Below, piece after piece: positions 48,720 to 60,947 of a DNA stretch of 64,000 bases. The number at the start of each line of letters is the position of its first letter. Position 1 is the first letter of the stretch. The notes under the pieces are model-generated. The model did no database searches. It was not told the origin of the DNA and worked only from the letters and a program-made list of their open reading frames with translations. Source of the DNA: Paralvinella palmiformis (taxonomy: Eukaryota; Annelida; Polychaeta; Terebellida; Alvinellidae); NCBI GenBank assembly GCA_025642065.1, contig JAODUP010000465.1:47501-111500 (forward strand), written 5' to 3'. The position numbers and the translations under genes were made by a program.

Positions 48720-51330
48720 GTACTTCTTCTGATCACGTCACAGCATAGTATTGATATAAGTATTACGAGCAACACCTAATATACATTTCGTTATAAACTC
48801 TCTTACAGACTAATTTCATTACATGTTACTCAAGTATATAGGGCTCTTCGTCTTTAAGCAAACGGTGTTCGGATGAATAAATGTTTTGATATTATGCAAT
48901 TGTATTAGCTCAGTACATGATTTTACATGTAATAATTTTCATGCAAGATTTTCAATGCATATAACGAAGACAATATTTTTGTCAGTAGAGCTGTACTTAG
49001 ATGTATTCATCACTTATAGACAGAAGTATGTTCTTATCTTATTGGATTGTTTGTTTTAGATATTTTGGGGGGGTTATTTTGTGTATATATATATATATAT
49101 ATGTTTTATGTAGGTGATCAAAGGTCTGTTATATTTGGTAGATTTAGAATTTTTCATTTCATTCCATCATTTTATAATCAGGGAATTGTTACAAGTTGAT
49201 CTTGTTATCAGTCAATCATTTTAGTGGAATTTCTTTAGCGTATGTTCTGATGTCTGTCAACAAGTTTTGTGTATCAGCATTAAAGAATAAAATGGCTATT
49301 TTATATAACACTTCAAACAATTCATTTTATCTTAAATTACACACACACACACACACACACAAGAAGAGACCTTGTTGATGTCATCTCTTGTTTCTTCAGC
49401 AGGATGACAAAATTGTATACCGAAATGTATTTTTCTGTGTTTAATTTTCAGACCAACACACATTCACGCAGAAACACAATTTTTCTGTAAATGTCACACA
49501 TATTTATGTCCGCATTTGCTTATCAATGAATGTGACGGGTTACATTTTGAACATGAAACACTAGTGTAGATATCACATGGATAGATTAATCACATTTAGC
49601 AAAGATAATATCTCGGGCTTTGTGTTTTTCTCAACAGAAGCTTCAAGTACAGACAATATTCTCATTTGATTCATCTTCCTAAACATCATAATAAAAACAT
49701 CTAGGCAACCACGCATATATAAAACTACTCTTAGGAATCATGAATGTTCATGTCCTGCATTCAGTGTTCGTACAAGAATAAATAACGTCTATTTATTTAT
49801 TACTGCTCTATCCAGTCTAAACTAAGGAGAAAATTAAACAATCACAAACAGCATTTAGACAGATGTTCCAGGCACAACTTCTGAAATATGCTGATGTAGA
49901 AGAATGACAGTTCAAAACGCAGAATAACTGATAAAATTATTCTCTTAACAAACAAAAAATCTCCAAGATGTATGAACATGCAGCAATGATAAACAAACAA
50001 AACCAATCTAGGAGATAGACAGCAGTGATGAGTCAAAATATACTACATAAAAGTGTAATGTAACAACGTGATGACAGAAATTATTGTATAAATAATTATG
50101 TCCAGTTTGCAACAGAAAGTGAAACCGTTTCTTCACTGTATGCAAACTTGTCATATAGGTAGAGATTATAACCCAGTTAGTTATAACAGTTACCAGATAC
50201 TTCAAACAGGACTGGATTCTTTAGTACCAAGATTCAGTCCATCTCCAATAAAAATATTTTCTTATCTGATTCATGTTATTCTCTGAATCTGACCAAAACA
50301 GATGTATGGCAATTAACATTTTTTCTTCGCGTGTATGTGTGTCAACATAACACCCGACACGTAATCAGGATATTCTTAATACTGGTTGGAGAAATATAAC
50401 ATTGCAAATATAGGCACAAGTTGTGATAGATTGTTCAGTTATTAGTATATGAATTACACATATACACACACACACACAGCAGAGAGAGAGAGTAATATAA
50501 ATAAACAGGCAGAAAATGTTTAGATCAAACGACACTAAGGGTTAATTTACAAAATAAATGATTACCAAAAACATAATTGTGTCCGTAATGTCAACACAAA
50601 ACCTGTATCATGTCTATAGCACAAGAAGGTACATCCTGGATGATCGGTCTCCTTCCATGGATCTGATTATAGAATAATCGACCAGTGTGGAGTAAAACAA
50701 AATACAGCAGGAATGGAGACCATCTGTGAGGTACAGCTTTCGTAGTTATAAAAATAAAACTACACAAAGTATTTACAAACCATCATTCGCTTATTTTAGA
50801 GCACAATTCAAGCTTATGAAGCTTAAATCTGGCAACAAGAGAAAGACCAATAATGTACGCGACTGTTTAATCTACCATTTTTTACATTACTTAATCTAAT
50901 GATACATTCTTTGGCCGACTGATGGGAACGAAGTGCAGCTTTATTATCGATACACAGACATATTTTGTACGTTTCATTCTGCTGAGATGGAACAATTTTC
51001 TATTGACTGAAATAAATTGGTTGCTTCTTCAAACCATTCAAAATTATATGCAATGACCCCATGCACAATATAATTCACATATTCCTAATTCTGCACAGAT
51101 ATTGAATTGATGCTTTTAAGAAAAACATTTCTAGCTCTACATATTAATATGAAAACTCTGACAAGCCCTCCCCCCAACCTCTCTAAAAAGCCTGAGAAAG
51201 AATTTAACAAGATCATATAAAGATGTTTCTCCACGGTTGACAGCTTTATATTTTCAAGATTTGTATAGTACAATCACTAAAGATGTTGAGTTTAGACTGA
51301 TGTCTAAAGCTGTTTGAAGATCATCATGTC
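48720..51330. other. Convergent intergenic region
   Basis: Between the poly(A) signal of the + strand gene and the tail of the - strand gene I see only (TA)n (49084-49102), (CA)n (49342-49361, 50465-50478) and short frames without family motifs. Confidence 0.5.
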
Positions 51331-51351
51331 TGTTCTCGTAGATGAATTGGG

Positions 51352-51572
51352 CTGACATTGTACAGCATCTACAGCTGTGCCATATTGGAGCTGTGCAGCA
51401 TCTGAAGCTGTACAGCAACAGGAGTTTTATTTTATTCAACTCTGCAGGTGCTATTACTGTAGGTTACTTGAGCTATACCACATCTTAAGTTATATAGCTA
51501 GGTACCTGTACAGCACCTGTGTATCATGTGTCAAAGGTGTAATGTGCTGAAGCTGTATATGATGCTGGAGCT
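51352..51572. repeat. Imperfect AGCTGT-CAGCAT repeat
   Basis: Loose repeats of GCTGTGCAGCATCTGAAGC and similar, in the presumed 3' flank of the Mn-CDF gene; more scattered copies at 51840-51920. Confidence 0.45.
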
Positions 51573-51586
51573 GAACAGCTGCTAGA

Positions 51587-51625
51587 TGATGATGATGATG
51601 ATTGATGTTTTACGGCCACTTTTGT
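51587..51625 (-). mobile_element. 39 bp SINE family A 3' end with a perfect 14 bp TSD
   Basis: The inserted strand is (ATC)n-ATTGATGTTTTACGGCCACT-TTTGT inverted. GAACAGCTGCTAGA occurs exactly on both sides (51573-51586, 51626-51639). Confidence 0.88.
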
Positions 51626-51664
51626 GAACAGCTGCTAGAGGTGTATAACCTCGAAGTACAAAAT

Positions 51665-51780
51665 GTTGTCATTTAGCAGCCATTTTTGCACACACAGTAA
51701 TTTAAATAGACCAAGAGTATAATAAATTAAATGAATGATGAAACACCATTCAGACTGATGACTAGTGTCATACCTACATC
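51665..51780 (-). mobile_element. Diverged SINE family A fragment
   Basis: AGCAGCCATTTTTGCACACA and AATGATGAAACACCATTCAG match the inverted body of family A at low identity. Confidence 0.5.
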
Positions 51781-52124
51781 TGCGTATAATGTTATAACTT
51801 TATGGTACAGAAAGCCACAATATATTGTAGTTGCTCACTGTCTAGAGCTGTATGATGTTGGAATAGTATTAAATTGGAGCTGTACACTGTTGAAATTGTA
51901 ATACAACATCTGAACCATTGCAGTGCAGAAACTGTTCAGCATCACCGTATGCAGACTTAAAATTGTCTCAACCTGAACAGTACCTATCTCCAGATGAGCC
52001 ACTTCTGGATTGAAACATAGCATGGTCCAGTAAACTGAGGTGCAAAATGATGATAAATCGCAACATTCCAAACATCTTGGGATAGAGGGACACAACTGAA
52101 GCAGCAATGGTACTAAAACTGTCA

Positions 52125-52265
52125 TCAGACTTGCTTGTGTTCAGAAAAAGGCGAATGTTCACACTCGTAATCCAGATGCACAAATGCTCTTTCGACCTCA
52201 GTTAAATTTTCTATTTTAACTTGTAGAGATTCTCCGATGTCGTGAGCTTCACATAGATTCATCTC
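52125..52265 (-). CDS. Mn-CDF gene, last exon
   Basis: The acceptor is ttcttgtttag, phase 0, 46 codons and TGA. It reads [19 protein letters not shown] and then [20 protein letters not shown], the canonical family C terminus. Two overlapping AATAAA hexamers on the - strand at 51426-51436 may end the transcript. Confidence 0.93.
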   Translation of the reverse strand, partial: EMNLCEAHDIGESLQVKIENLTEVERAFVHLDYECEHSPFSEHKQV

Positions 52266-55200
52266 CTAAACAAGAAAACAAGAAATCAGTACCAACCTCA
52301 ATATCAAAATGAACATTATAGTTATTAATAAAGATAACAATGAATAATTATTATTTGTATCATGTGTTATACATATTAATAATTCCCAACATGGTGACTA
52401 ATAATTAAATATGTAAGCCACAACAAACACTATACAATGCATTATAAACATCACAGCACAATCTTAGAATTTGTTTTATTTTAAACAAATATTTACAAAA
52501 CTTTGTTGACAGATCCATGTTTTGTCGGATGGGTTACATGATCAGAACTACTTAACAGGCTGAGCATATAAAAGTTTGAAATATCATTGCTACATCTGCT
52601 TTACAGTAATAATACTTATTTCACTAGCTATTCTTTATACATCTAATGATCTATGCATTAACTTTAAAACAATCCTCAAGTCAACAGCTATAACTTAACA
52701 TCAACAATCAGTTACCTGCTGCCACCTGGTGACAACAATTAAAAGTATTTGTATTCATATACACTAAAGTTAATACACACCTCAGGTAATACAATATCCA
52801 CTTCGACAAGGAAATTACTACCAAAATGGAATGCTCTAACTGTGTCAATCAACAAGACGTCAGGATGATGATTTAGGGCAATCCATGTTATCTTTTTCAA
52901 GAAATCTGGTCTAGCTGTGTGACCAGTCAACATTTTGATTTGTGCTGTCAAAAGTTAAAAAAACAGAATCACAATTAACAATGTCATCGTGCACAGTCCA
53001 ACACACAAACACATATTTTTCGTATCGATCACGTGTTGCCATGATGAGTTCTTCAAGTTCTTAGACACAAAGGAATCCACTGGTAACACAGTAATCACAA
53101 TTATTATATCATAACTGGCTCTAAGAAATTTACAATATTATTATTAGTACTCTTATCATTAATCTGACACATTTTTATAATAATAGTTCATACAATAATT
53201 AAAAGTTAATGGTCTTAACCAGTCACTGCCTTGAATGAAACCTTACAATCCATAACAAACATCAACTCCCCAGTCGTATCCAATCAATAAGTGATTGACA
53301 TTTCAGTCAAACAATAAACACCTGAAAGGCCACTAACTGAAGCCCCCCCCCCTCCACTCTTATCCTGTGTTCTAGTAGCTGTTTTATGACCAATTTTGTG
53401 TACATTGATAGACTAGATATGCCCAGTGACTTCCAACTGTAATGGAGTGAAGTGAGAGATGAAAACCAGCATTACCAATTAGGCCAAGAAAGTGCCCCCC
53501 TCTAGTAAAAGATCAACCAGAACACATAATTCTGTTGATGATTTAACATGGGACTTTATATGATGTTAAACGTTTTGCTGTGGTTATGTTGAGAAGCCAC
53601 CAGTCTCAAATTACAAAACCAACAAAGTGACATCCTCTGAGAACAAATCCCTAATCAGCATACAATTTTGTATGGTTCACATTTATTAATTCGTCTGAAG
53701 TGAAATGCAACATGTTAATTTTTCATAGCTACCTTTGTTTAATAGGCAAGATAAATCTAGCAACAGGCCAAGGTAATGAGGCAAAGTGAAAGATGAAACA
53801 CCCTTCAGATATAGCTAGGCCTACGTTCCAGAGTTCTGTGGTCCACCCCAATAATGGATAACCAAAGAATATAGTTAAAATATTTAGATAAAAAGTGTAC
53901 TATAATGTTGCGAAAATTATGAAATTTGTAGTTAAGAAACTATATCAAGTTCCTATCTACTTTTGGCATTGTACGGTACACATGAATTATCAATTGTGGT
54001 ATGTAAAATATTACAACTAAAAGTGGTAATCAAGATATGCATGCTTAATATTTACATATTGTTCTTTTAATTACATATACATTCTGCAGCCCCCCCCTCC
54101 CCCATCAAATGATATGATAATCAGTTTAACTATAATTGATATTACATTTAAATTTTCTTACCACAGATATATTCTACAGTATTGTGTTCTACTCACTGAC
54201 TGTGCATATACTTTCTTTATACAAAATCTCTTATATGTTATGTTGATTAGTTTTAGGAATAACACACCAAGATGACACACAAAAGCATAAAATAAAGTAT
54301 TCTATGCTAAATTGTTTGTATTTTATTGATATATGTAAACACTTACCCCAGCCTGTAATGAACCAGCTGATGATGATGTAAAGAGATATAATCATAGCTC
54401 CCATAGGGTCCATGTATTTCCAAAATTTGTAGCCTGTAGAGATAACAGAAATCTAGCCAATATATTATCACAGCTTAAGTACACAGTTATCACAATATGT
54501 ACATTGTCAAGTGATAGGCAACATCATCAACCATAAAAAAACACTCCCAAGCTTTAATTTCAATCACCAAAACAAATTAGTGAAGTTAGTTTTGTAAACA
54601 TTATTATTATTATTATATAATATTACATTATACTATATTACATTATATTATAATATATTATCACATATACTATGTTTATATAATACCCTTTTTGCACTCT
54701 AAGACTGGTATCTCTGTGAGGTAAACCAAAACTTATTTGTTTTATAAATTTCAAATGATATTTACCATCCCAGAAAATCCCCAAATGAAAGCTAAGATTA
54801 ACAAACCTATGTAACCACAGACTAGAGCTCCACTGTTAGAAATCACATCATTCCTGTGGTCTGTTGCCAAGGTCTGACTTGATGGAGTTTTGACGCGTTT
54901 GCACACAATGAAGAGCACTAACTTAATAACTAGACAAAAAGAAGAACTATGGTTAGAATTATAGCATCAAATACATGTGACAATATTATACAGTTGGTAT
55001 GAATTTCATAACGTACACGATATTTTAGATGTTTTCAAAAGCACATGTACTCAAAATTCAGTATACGCAATGCCAAAGGCATGAAGTGAAAGACTGTAAC
55101 TAAATAGACCCATATACAACTAAGCATCCATACAAGTGGACACAGATACTGCTAGACACACCCTCATCTGGATATCACTCTTGGCTACACAATTATTTCA

Positions 55201-58200
55201 CTATATGCATACAATGCGTTTATTTAGAAATTGGCTGTTTACAATAATGGGATAAATTATGACTAAATTGCTGAAAAAATTTAAAAAATAGATCTAGAGA
55301 TGGTTATTTACTATTTAGTGCATGTGGATGGATGGATGGATGCTGTTTAACGACACATCATCACAATTTAGGCCATTCAGTGTCCTAGAATAGTTAGTGC
55401 ATGTGACACATTTGATCATTAATAAGAAAATTACAGTCACTTGAAAATTTAATTGTTGCATTCATATATTGTGGGAGGAAAAGAAATCAAACATAGACTA
55501 AAAAAGAAGATGAAGAGATTAAATTGTAAATTAATATATAAAACTAAATACAATGAATGTTACTTTTTGCTACACACCAATTACTATTCAACACAGGTTA
55601 GACAGACGCTAGATATCAACATATGATGGTGGTTAGAATAATCTTTGATAATATGGTCAAATTATGTAGAATTAAAAACAAAATATCTAATCAAGGTCAG
55701 ACTTGCTTCTAGGAAGATTCAGCTATTTGGGGGGGGACCGACTACTGACTTTCACAGATAGAATGGATGCTGCTGATAAACGGCAGGAAAAATGGTAGAA
55801 TCGATGACCTTGTTTGTGACCTTCATCCGTTACCTGGACTAAAATCGTTAATCTTTCATCATCTTGATCCTATACTGACTGATAATATACATCATAAAAT
55901 AGATACCGGTTTAGTATATAGAGGAGTTAGTCAAAGAATAACAACATTTTCAGTATTGTTGGGTATTTTCCAGGAAAACACCACTTTTGGTCTCATTTTC
56001 AACAAAATTCTCACCCTAAAAACAACTGAATACTTCATCTTTGGGTTGATTTTCAAATTGGTTGTACCGGGTAGTTTATAATTAAACATAAACTGACATA
56101 AACACATCCAGTGGTCTTTCAATTCCATAAATGGCAACTGCCATTTTATGCTGGCTAAGCTCTTTTCACAGTTTTTGAGAGATAGGCTCAATATGTTCAT
56201 AATGCTTATTCAACAAATAACATATATGTGCATAGTTGTGTAGAAAGAAGGGCATTTCCAAGTATTGTACACAAAAAAAACTGGGTCTAGATGTTTCCTA
56301 ACTTAAATGTGTTCAAACAACTTTTACTCAGTAAATCTCAAGGTGTCTTTAATTGGTGCTTATATTCATGGAAATCTGCTCATTCTCTGGCCAATTATAA
56401 ACACTGAATCAAATCAAATGGGACACCAAAAGGAAAGATGACTTTCACACATATGAAAATCAAATAGTTGCTGGACGGGCATACAGTATCAGATTCCTAT
56501 TTTTGGAATACAGCTCACCAAAATCATAGGAATACCACAAAGGTGTATTCTAGAAACAACACACGAACATATATAAAGCTAGATTAAAATACTCCAATCA
56601 TAACGTGTCATTCTTTTATGTCAAAACATAATGGGACCTCAAAAAACTGGTCAGGGACTAAAATAGTCACGGAGACATCATTTGTATTTATATTGAACTT
56701 TCTACCTGGGAACTTCAATGGACTTTATTTTGTAGAATCAGATTATGATAAGGTTCACTCGATGATTAGCCTGATAGTCTGTCTGAAGGTGGAAAGTCTA
56801 TTCCCCTCTCTCTTTCACACACACCAACACACAGAGAGAGAGAGAGGGGGGGGGGAGAATAAGAGAAAGAGCTAGATAAATATCCAGCTACAAGTACAAC
56901 AGCAACAAACAGATGCATTTACACATGTTACTTGTTCACTGAAAACCAGATCTCCAACTACAACTCACCAACAGTTAGTACACAGAGGATGGTAGCTAGC
57001 AGACCAAATACTGGACCATCAGCATCTTCCGTAGCAAATCTGATCACTTTCTCAACAGCCTCTCTTACCATCTGTACTGATGCCAAAGCCATTACCACAG
57101 ACACCACCACTATAGCAACTGGCTCTAGTTTTGTCCTTCCTATCAGTATAATGGAATAAAAATCACATCATATTGGAATGTATCACCTCATCATATAAGG
57201 GCCTGCCCATGTTTGATGAAGAGACTGGGTATAAAACTGGAGGTTATTCATGAATCTATGGAGCACCAGAGTTTTCAATTATGCACAAAACTAAATGTAC
57301 AAGATTGATGTTGTGAACAAAAGGACAAAACATAAAGATTAGCCACATTTACACACTGACCTTGAGGATACTGATAAAGGTCACGATTTTTTATAGCTTT
57401 ACTGCTCCACCACATCAGGGCACCGCTTACGAGATCGACCCCACTGTCTATGACGGCGGATATAACCGATAAAGAGCCAGTAAGCCCAGCAGCCACAGCT
57501 TTACCAATCAACAACAACTAGATGAGATAAATATATAGATAATATTTAGTTACATAAAATAACCGTTTTAAACACTAGATGACCCAAATAGCTCATTGTG
57601 GTAGAAGTTCAATCACTGGACGCATTATATTGTGCATGTTTGGGTCTGTGTGTCATGGATCCTATGTTGTTACTGCATTACTTCATTAGCTGATTTAGTA
57701 ATAGAGTATACCACAGTGTGTGTGTGTGTGTGTGTGTCTGAACAGTATCAAACCAGAGAGCACTGAAATAAGAGTAACCCAGAATCCAGACAGTTTTCAA
57801 ACACATAAGATTTTATTACATATCACACCATAACACTGTCACCCAATCCCATAACATCAATATGAATAAAACAAGTGAACAATTCCAAAATGTTTATTTT
57901 ATTTAGTGATTTAGACTTTATTTATAAACCGATGTTGGCATGACAGAATCAGGTATTCAGGACAGGATTTTTTGTCAGCCACAAAATATTGTTATCACTG
58001 TTTGGCCAATGAATAAAATCAATATAAACTTTTAAGAATTATCATAAAAAATTTGAACCGAAGGCACACTTAGTCAGTTAGTGGTTGGCATGTTTTCATG
58101 AAAAAAAGTTAACATAACTCAAAAGTAGCCATTTGTCTTAAGATAATGGCATAATGTTGAAACTGTCCATGTTGTTCTATATCAATGTACCAAATGCTTA

Positions 58201-59076
58201 AATAATACATGGATAACAGTAGAAATAGATCATACCAGATTAGCAGCGAGTGAGACCTTAGCCAAAATACTAGATAAATGAGCAAGTCTCCGTTGGGCTG
58301 CTGCACTCTCCATAGCATCGTCTACATCCAACTGGAGATCCTCAAATGCTGAGATTAACTCATCCTGAGTTTTGTAATAACGTCTGTTGGAAAAAGTGAC
58401 ATTTTTCTGGTCATTCTGATAGTATTTTATTAGGAACATGGAACACACATGCACGGATGCACACACACACAAACATACATACACACCTGATTCTTTTTGG
58501 TAATCCTTTGTCTTCCTTTTGTTTACCTCGTCGTTTGGATGAGAAATCCTCTATTGGTACCTTCCAATCTTTGTCCTCATCTGTGACAAATACAAAATTT
58601 CCATCATGATAGCAATCAGATGACATAACTCTATTGTTTTAAAACAGAAACAGATGAATTACAATTAAATATTAGTGAATAAAAATACCCAAACAGAATA
58701 AAGGAATGGTTCAAAATCAATTACATATAAAGTATTGTATAATAAAAGAAATTAATCCAAAACTTATGTATCGAATAGACGAGTCTACTCTCATAATCTG
58801 AACAAATCTAACAAAACTGTAAATTGTTAGCTATTTGTAAAGTGAACGGGTGTTTTGTTTAGCATTAGTTGCCTCCAAAGGAGATGGAACTAATGAGAAT
58901 GAGATAAGCTATTGATACACCTCACAGCTACATAATGTCTGTAGTACAGTGTTACATCAACAGTGTTATGAGAGTGTCCTATTGGCTTATTACTAAGAAA
59001 TTAAAATATTTTGGTTTATCAGAAATGTTGTAATTTTATAGAGACTACTGTAAATACTTGATGTGTGTGTCTGTCT

Positions 59077-59107
<31 letters not shown>

Positions 59108-60947
59108 GTTAATAAGGTGGCTAATTTCATGTCAACATAAAATATTTCAGCCTCTGTAACAATTAATGGAAACTCAAATGTCAACAAAAGTAAATTTTAA
59201 TTCTACCATTTATCATTCACTTAAAACTGCCAGAAACTTTGTTAGTTTTGTGTAATTATCTGGTTTACTGTCTAATATGGATAATGTGGTTTACTGTCTA
59301 ATATGGATAATGTGGTTTACTGTCTAATATGGATAATGTTGTTTACTGTCTCATATGGATAATGGGGTTTAATGCCTAATATGGATAATGTGAGAAACAA
59401 AGGATAATTTGAGCTGCCAGTGAATACAAAACATTATGTTCTTATAGAAACTGAACACAAATGTATATATTATACAACAAACCTACACAAAGTATTATGG
59501 AAGATTTTATAGATTAATAAATTTTATGTGAACCATTCCTCTAGACAGACATATACAAAACACCATATGGTTATTAATTTTCACACGCTATTAACTTATG
59601 GCACTTTTCAAACGTAAATTTGCCTTTAAGACACAAACTTCTCTAACAACAAACAAACAAACACTTTAGTTAACACAGTAACGTGCACTATACCATAAAA
59701 CTGACTACATACAAGCTGAGCCAGTTATAATCCTACCCTTTATTTAAAAAGCAATTTGAAAAAGATCTGATCTAGCCATGATGTGGATATATCCAACTAA
59801 GAGCTAAAATTTAAATATAAATCCATTACAACAAAGCCAAGTTATCAACAAATAAAAAGAACAAACGTGCAGGCTGCGTCACCAGGGCGGCATGCATACA
59901 TCATTACCATGGTTACCCTGCATGATGCTTGATTCTGTGGGGGCAATTTCCTCGACCACAATCTTGTGCTGCAGGTAACTTAACGAAGATGCAGCAGATG
60001 GTGGGTTGGTATGGAAAACACATGCTGGATGGATGTATACTTCACCACACTCTGATTTCGCTCTACACATTTTTGACTGAAGCAAGATGAAACACGACTC
60101 ATGACTGATACGAGCAGAAAAGAAAAAAACATTACTTCAGGCAAGAATTGTATATAATAATAGTTCTGTTATAACTGATACCCATTTTTTCAAACTTATT
60201 TAGACTTTTCTGGTTAAGGAAAATGTCTGTTTGCCTATTATTAGGCAACTATAACTCTATAAATAAAATAACAAAAAATCATAACAATCATATCATGAAT
60301 ATTAAGAAAAGATGTTGAACAAATCATGAAATGTGCAGAAATTGTGTTTTCAATCAAAATAGAAACACACCTATTAAACCAGTGCCTACTAGTGTTTACA
60401 TGTAAGTAAATAGGATCACACTCAACATGGTATGACTGAAATGGATACTATTTATGTTGAAATATCTCGTATTTTGTCTGATTTCTTCCCAACAAAACAG
60501 CCATTTTCTTTCCATGAACACGCATATGATAATCCTATATGGAGGTAGATAACTTACTTTTTCATTAAATCCCTCTGACTTCAGATCTGTGTCCAGGCTC
60601 CCCTGACCCCACTTAATCTTGCACTTTGATCTCTCATGCCAGCTCTGTGAATCCATATGATCAGTCTCTTTACGGGCCACATTGGGAGAAGAAGATAATA
60701 ATTGTTCACTGTGTGCCCTTGATGGTGTGCGAAGACACTTATGTTGTCCATTCTCTGATTGTGTATCATCATCGGGTGAACCAAGCAGTGATGTCACTCC
60801 AGGCTCATCATTTATGCTAAGGCTGACCTCACTCGGAGTTTGAATTTTCACCTCAGGATTTGGTGTGCACTCGCGAGAGTGAGTTTTTTCCAAGGTTGAC
60901 TCCGTTGTGGCTTCAGGATTTGAAATTAAGGGATTTCCGGCATCCAT
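52125..60947 (-). CDS. Cation diffusion facilitator, Mn-CDF/MTP8-11-like (10 coding exons)
   Basis: Exons in reading order: 60947-60558, 60076-about 59908, 58628-58487, 58383-58236, 57517-57361, 57139-56969, 54929-54807, 54433-54347, 52944-52781, 52265-52125. The join is in frame, about 563 residues. Residues 1 to about 265 are a hydrophilic Ser/Glu-rich cytosolic part. Six membrane segments follow (about 268-462), then a cytosolic cation-efflux C-terminal domain ending in [14 protein letters not shown] and [13 protein letters not shown]2 carries D307-SGV-D311 and TM5 carries D416-HRN-D420 (DHRNDVISN). Asp at all four sites is the Mn-transporting signature; Zn-CDFs have His at the first one or two. 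YQYPQGR before TM3 and MDPMGAM in TM6 are also family hallmarks. Expected role: proton-coupled Mn export from cytosol into a compartment or out of the cell. The membrane core is certain; the N-terminal exons 1-2 are less so. Confidence 0.88.
52781..52944 (-). CDS. Mn-CDF gene, exon 9 (C-terminal domain)
   Basis: The acceptor is aacttttgacag. It reads [18 protein letters not shown], then [17 protein letters not shown] and VEVDIVLPE, the ferredoxin-like cytosolic cation-efflux domain. The donor is GAG|GTGTGT, phase 0. Confidence 0.93.
53378..53505 (-). mobile_element. Diverged SINE family A fragment
   Basis: GTTTTATGACCAATTTTGTG, then AATGGAGTGAAGTGAGAGAT and ACCAATTAGGCC parallel the inverted family A consensus; in the intron between exons 8 and 9 of the Mn-CDF gene. 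Confidence 0.6.
53727..53850 (-). mobile_element. Diverged SINE family A fragment
   Basis: AATGAGGCAAAGTGAAAGAT and GAAACACCCTTCAGATATAG match the middle of the inverted family A; same intron as the previous one. Confidence 0.6.
54347..54433 (-). CDS. Mn-CDF gene, exon 8 (TM6)
   Basis: The acceptor is ttatctctacag. It reads [18 protein letters not shown] and the rest of TM6 to ITGWG. The donor is TGGG|GTAAGT, phase 1. Confidence 0.93.
54807..54929 (-). CDS. Mn-CDF gene, exon 7 (TM4 end, TM5)
   Basis: The acceptor is tttttgtctag. It reads [18 protein letters not shown], then [19 protein letters not shown], the TM5 metal site. The donor is ATAG|GTTTGT, phase 1. Confidence 0.93.
54930..56968 (-). 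other. Mn-CDF intron 6
   Basis: A 2.0 kb intron holding the 67 bp SINE scrap, a G8 run (about 55730) and a 104-codon + strand frame (55767-56081) that matches nothing I know. Confidence 0.7.
55327..55393 (-). mobile_element. 67 bp truncated SINE (second tail type) with a perfect 12 bp TSD
   Basis: On the - strand the insert ends GTGTCGTTAAACAGCATCCA-TCCATC. TTAGTGCATGTG flanks it exactly (55315-55326, 55394-55405). It sits in the intron between exons 6 and 7 of the Mn-CDF gene. Confidence 0.8.
56969..57139 (-). CDS. Mn-CDF gene, exon 6 (TM3 to TM4)
   Basis: The acceptor is tactgatag; the first bases complete Gly. It reads [20 protein letters not shown] (TM3), then the loop and [13 protein letters not shown] (TM4). 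The donor is GTTG|GTGAGT, phase 1. Confidence 0.92.
57361..57517 (-). CDS. Mn-CDF gene, exon 5 (TM1-TM2)
   Basis: The acceptor is ctcatctag, phase 0. It encodes the rest of TM1 ([15 protein letters not shown]) and TM2 with the metal-binding DSGVD, then the loop ending YQYPQG. The donor is CAAG|GTCAGT, phase 1. Confidence 0.92.
58236..58383 (-). CDS. Mn-CDF gene, exon 4
   Basis: The acceptor ttttccaacag completes an Arg codon; it then reads [16 protein letters not shown], the conserved pre-TM1 motif of Mn-CDFs. It ends in [10 protein letters not shown], the first half of TM1, at CTG|GTATGA, phase 0. Confidence 0.88.
58487..58628 (-). CDS. Mn-CDF gene, exon 3
   Basis: The acceptor region reads acaatagag; only the second AG (exon start 58628) fits the phase of exon 2. 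It encodes [20 protein letters not shown] and a basic stretch ([18 protein letters not shown]). The donor is TCAG|GTGTGT, phase 2. An ATG at 58626-58624 could start a shorter form of about 375 residues, close to plant MTP8-11 length. Confidence 0.72.
59261..59391. repeat. 26 bp minisatellite, five copies
   Basis: TGGTTTACTGTCTAATATGG plus ATAATG, in the intron between exons 2 and 3 of the Mn-CDF gene. Confidence 0.92.
59908..60076 (-). CDS. Mn-CDF gene, probable exon 2
   Basis: The acceptor ttgcttcag fits phase 0 of exon 1 and opens [18 protein letters not shown]. Two donors 9 bases apart both keep the frame: ATG|GTAATG (end 59908) and AGG|GTAACC (end 59917), adding or dropping three residues. 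The exon is needed because exon 1 (phase 0) cannot join exon 3 in frame. The weakest join of the model. Confidence 0.5.
60558..60947 (-). CDS. Mn-CDF gene, exon 1
   Basis: ATG at 60947-60945 begins [18 protein letters not shown]. The donor is a perfect AAA|GTAAGT, phase 0, giving 130 residues of hydrophilic, Ser/Glu-rich N terminus. The frame is open further upstream to another ATG at 61001, but that leader (MCHLVISISIVLY) looks like untranslated or intronic DNA. Confidence 0.7.

Noticed and set aside
55767..56081. 104-codon + strand frame in Mn-CDF intron 6
   Set aside because: No family motif, no splice context; it lies opposite an intron of a firm gene.
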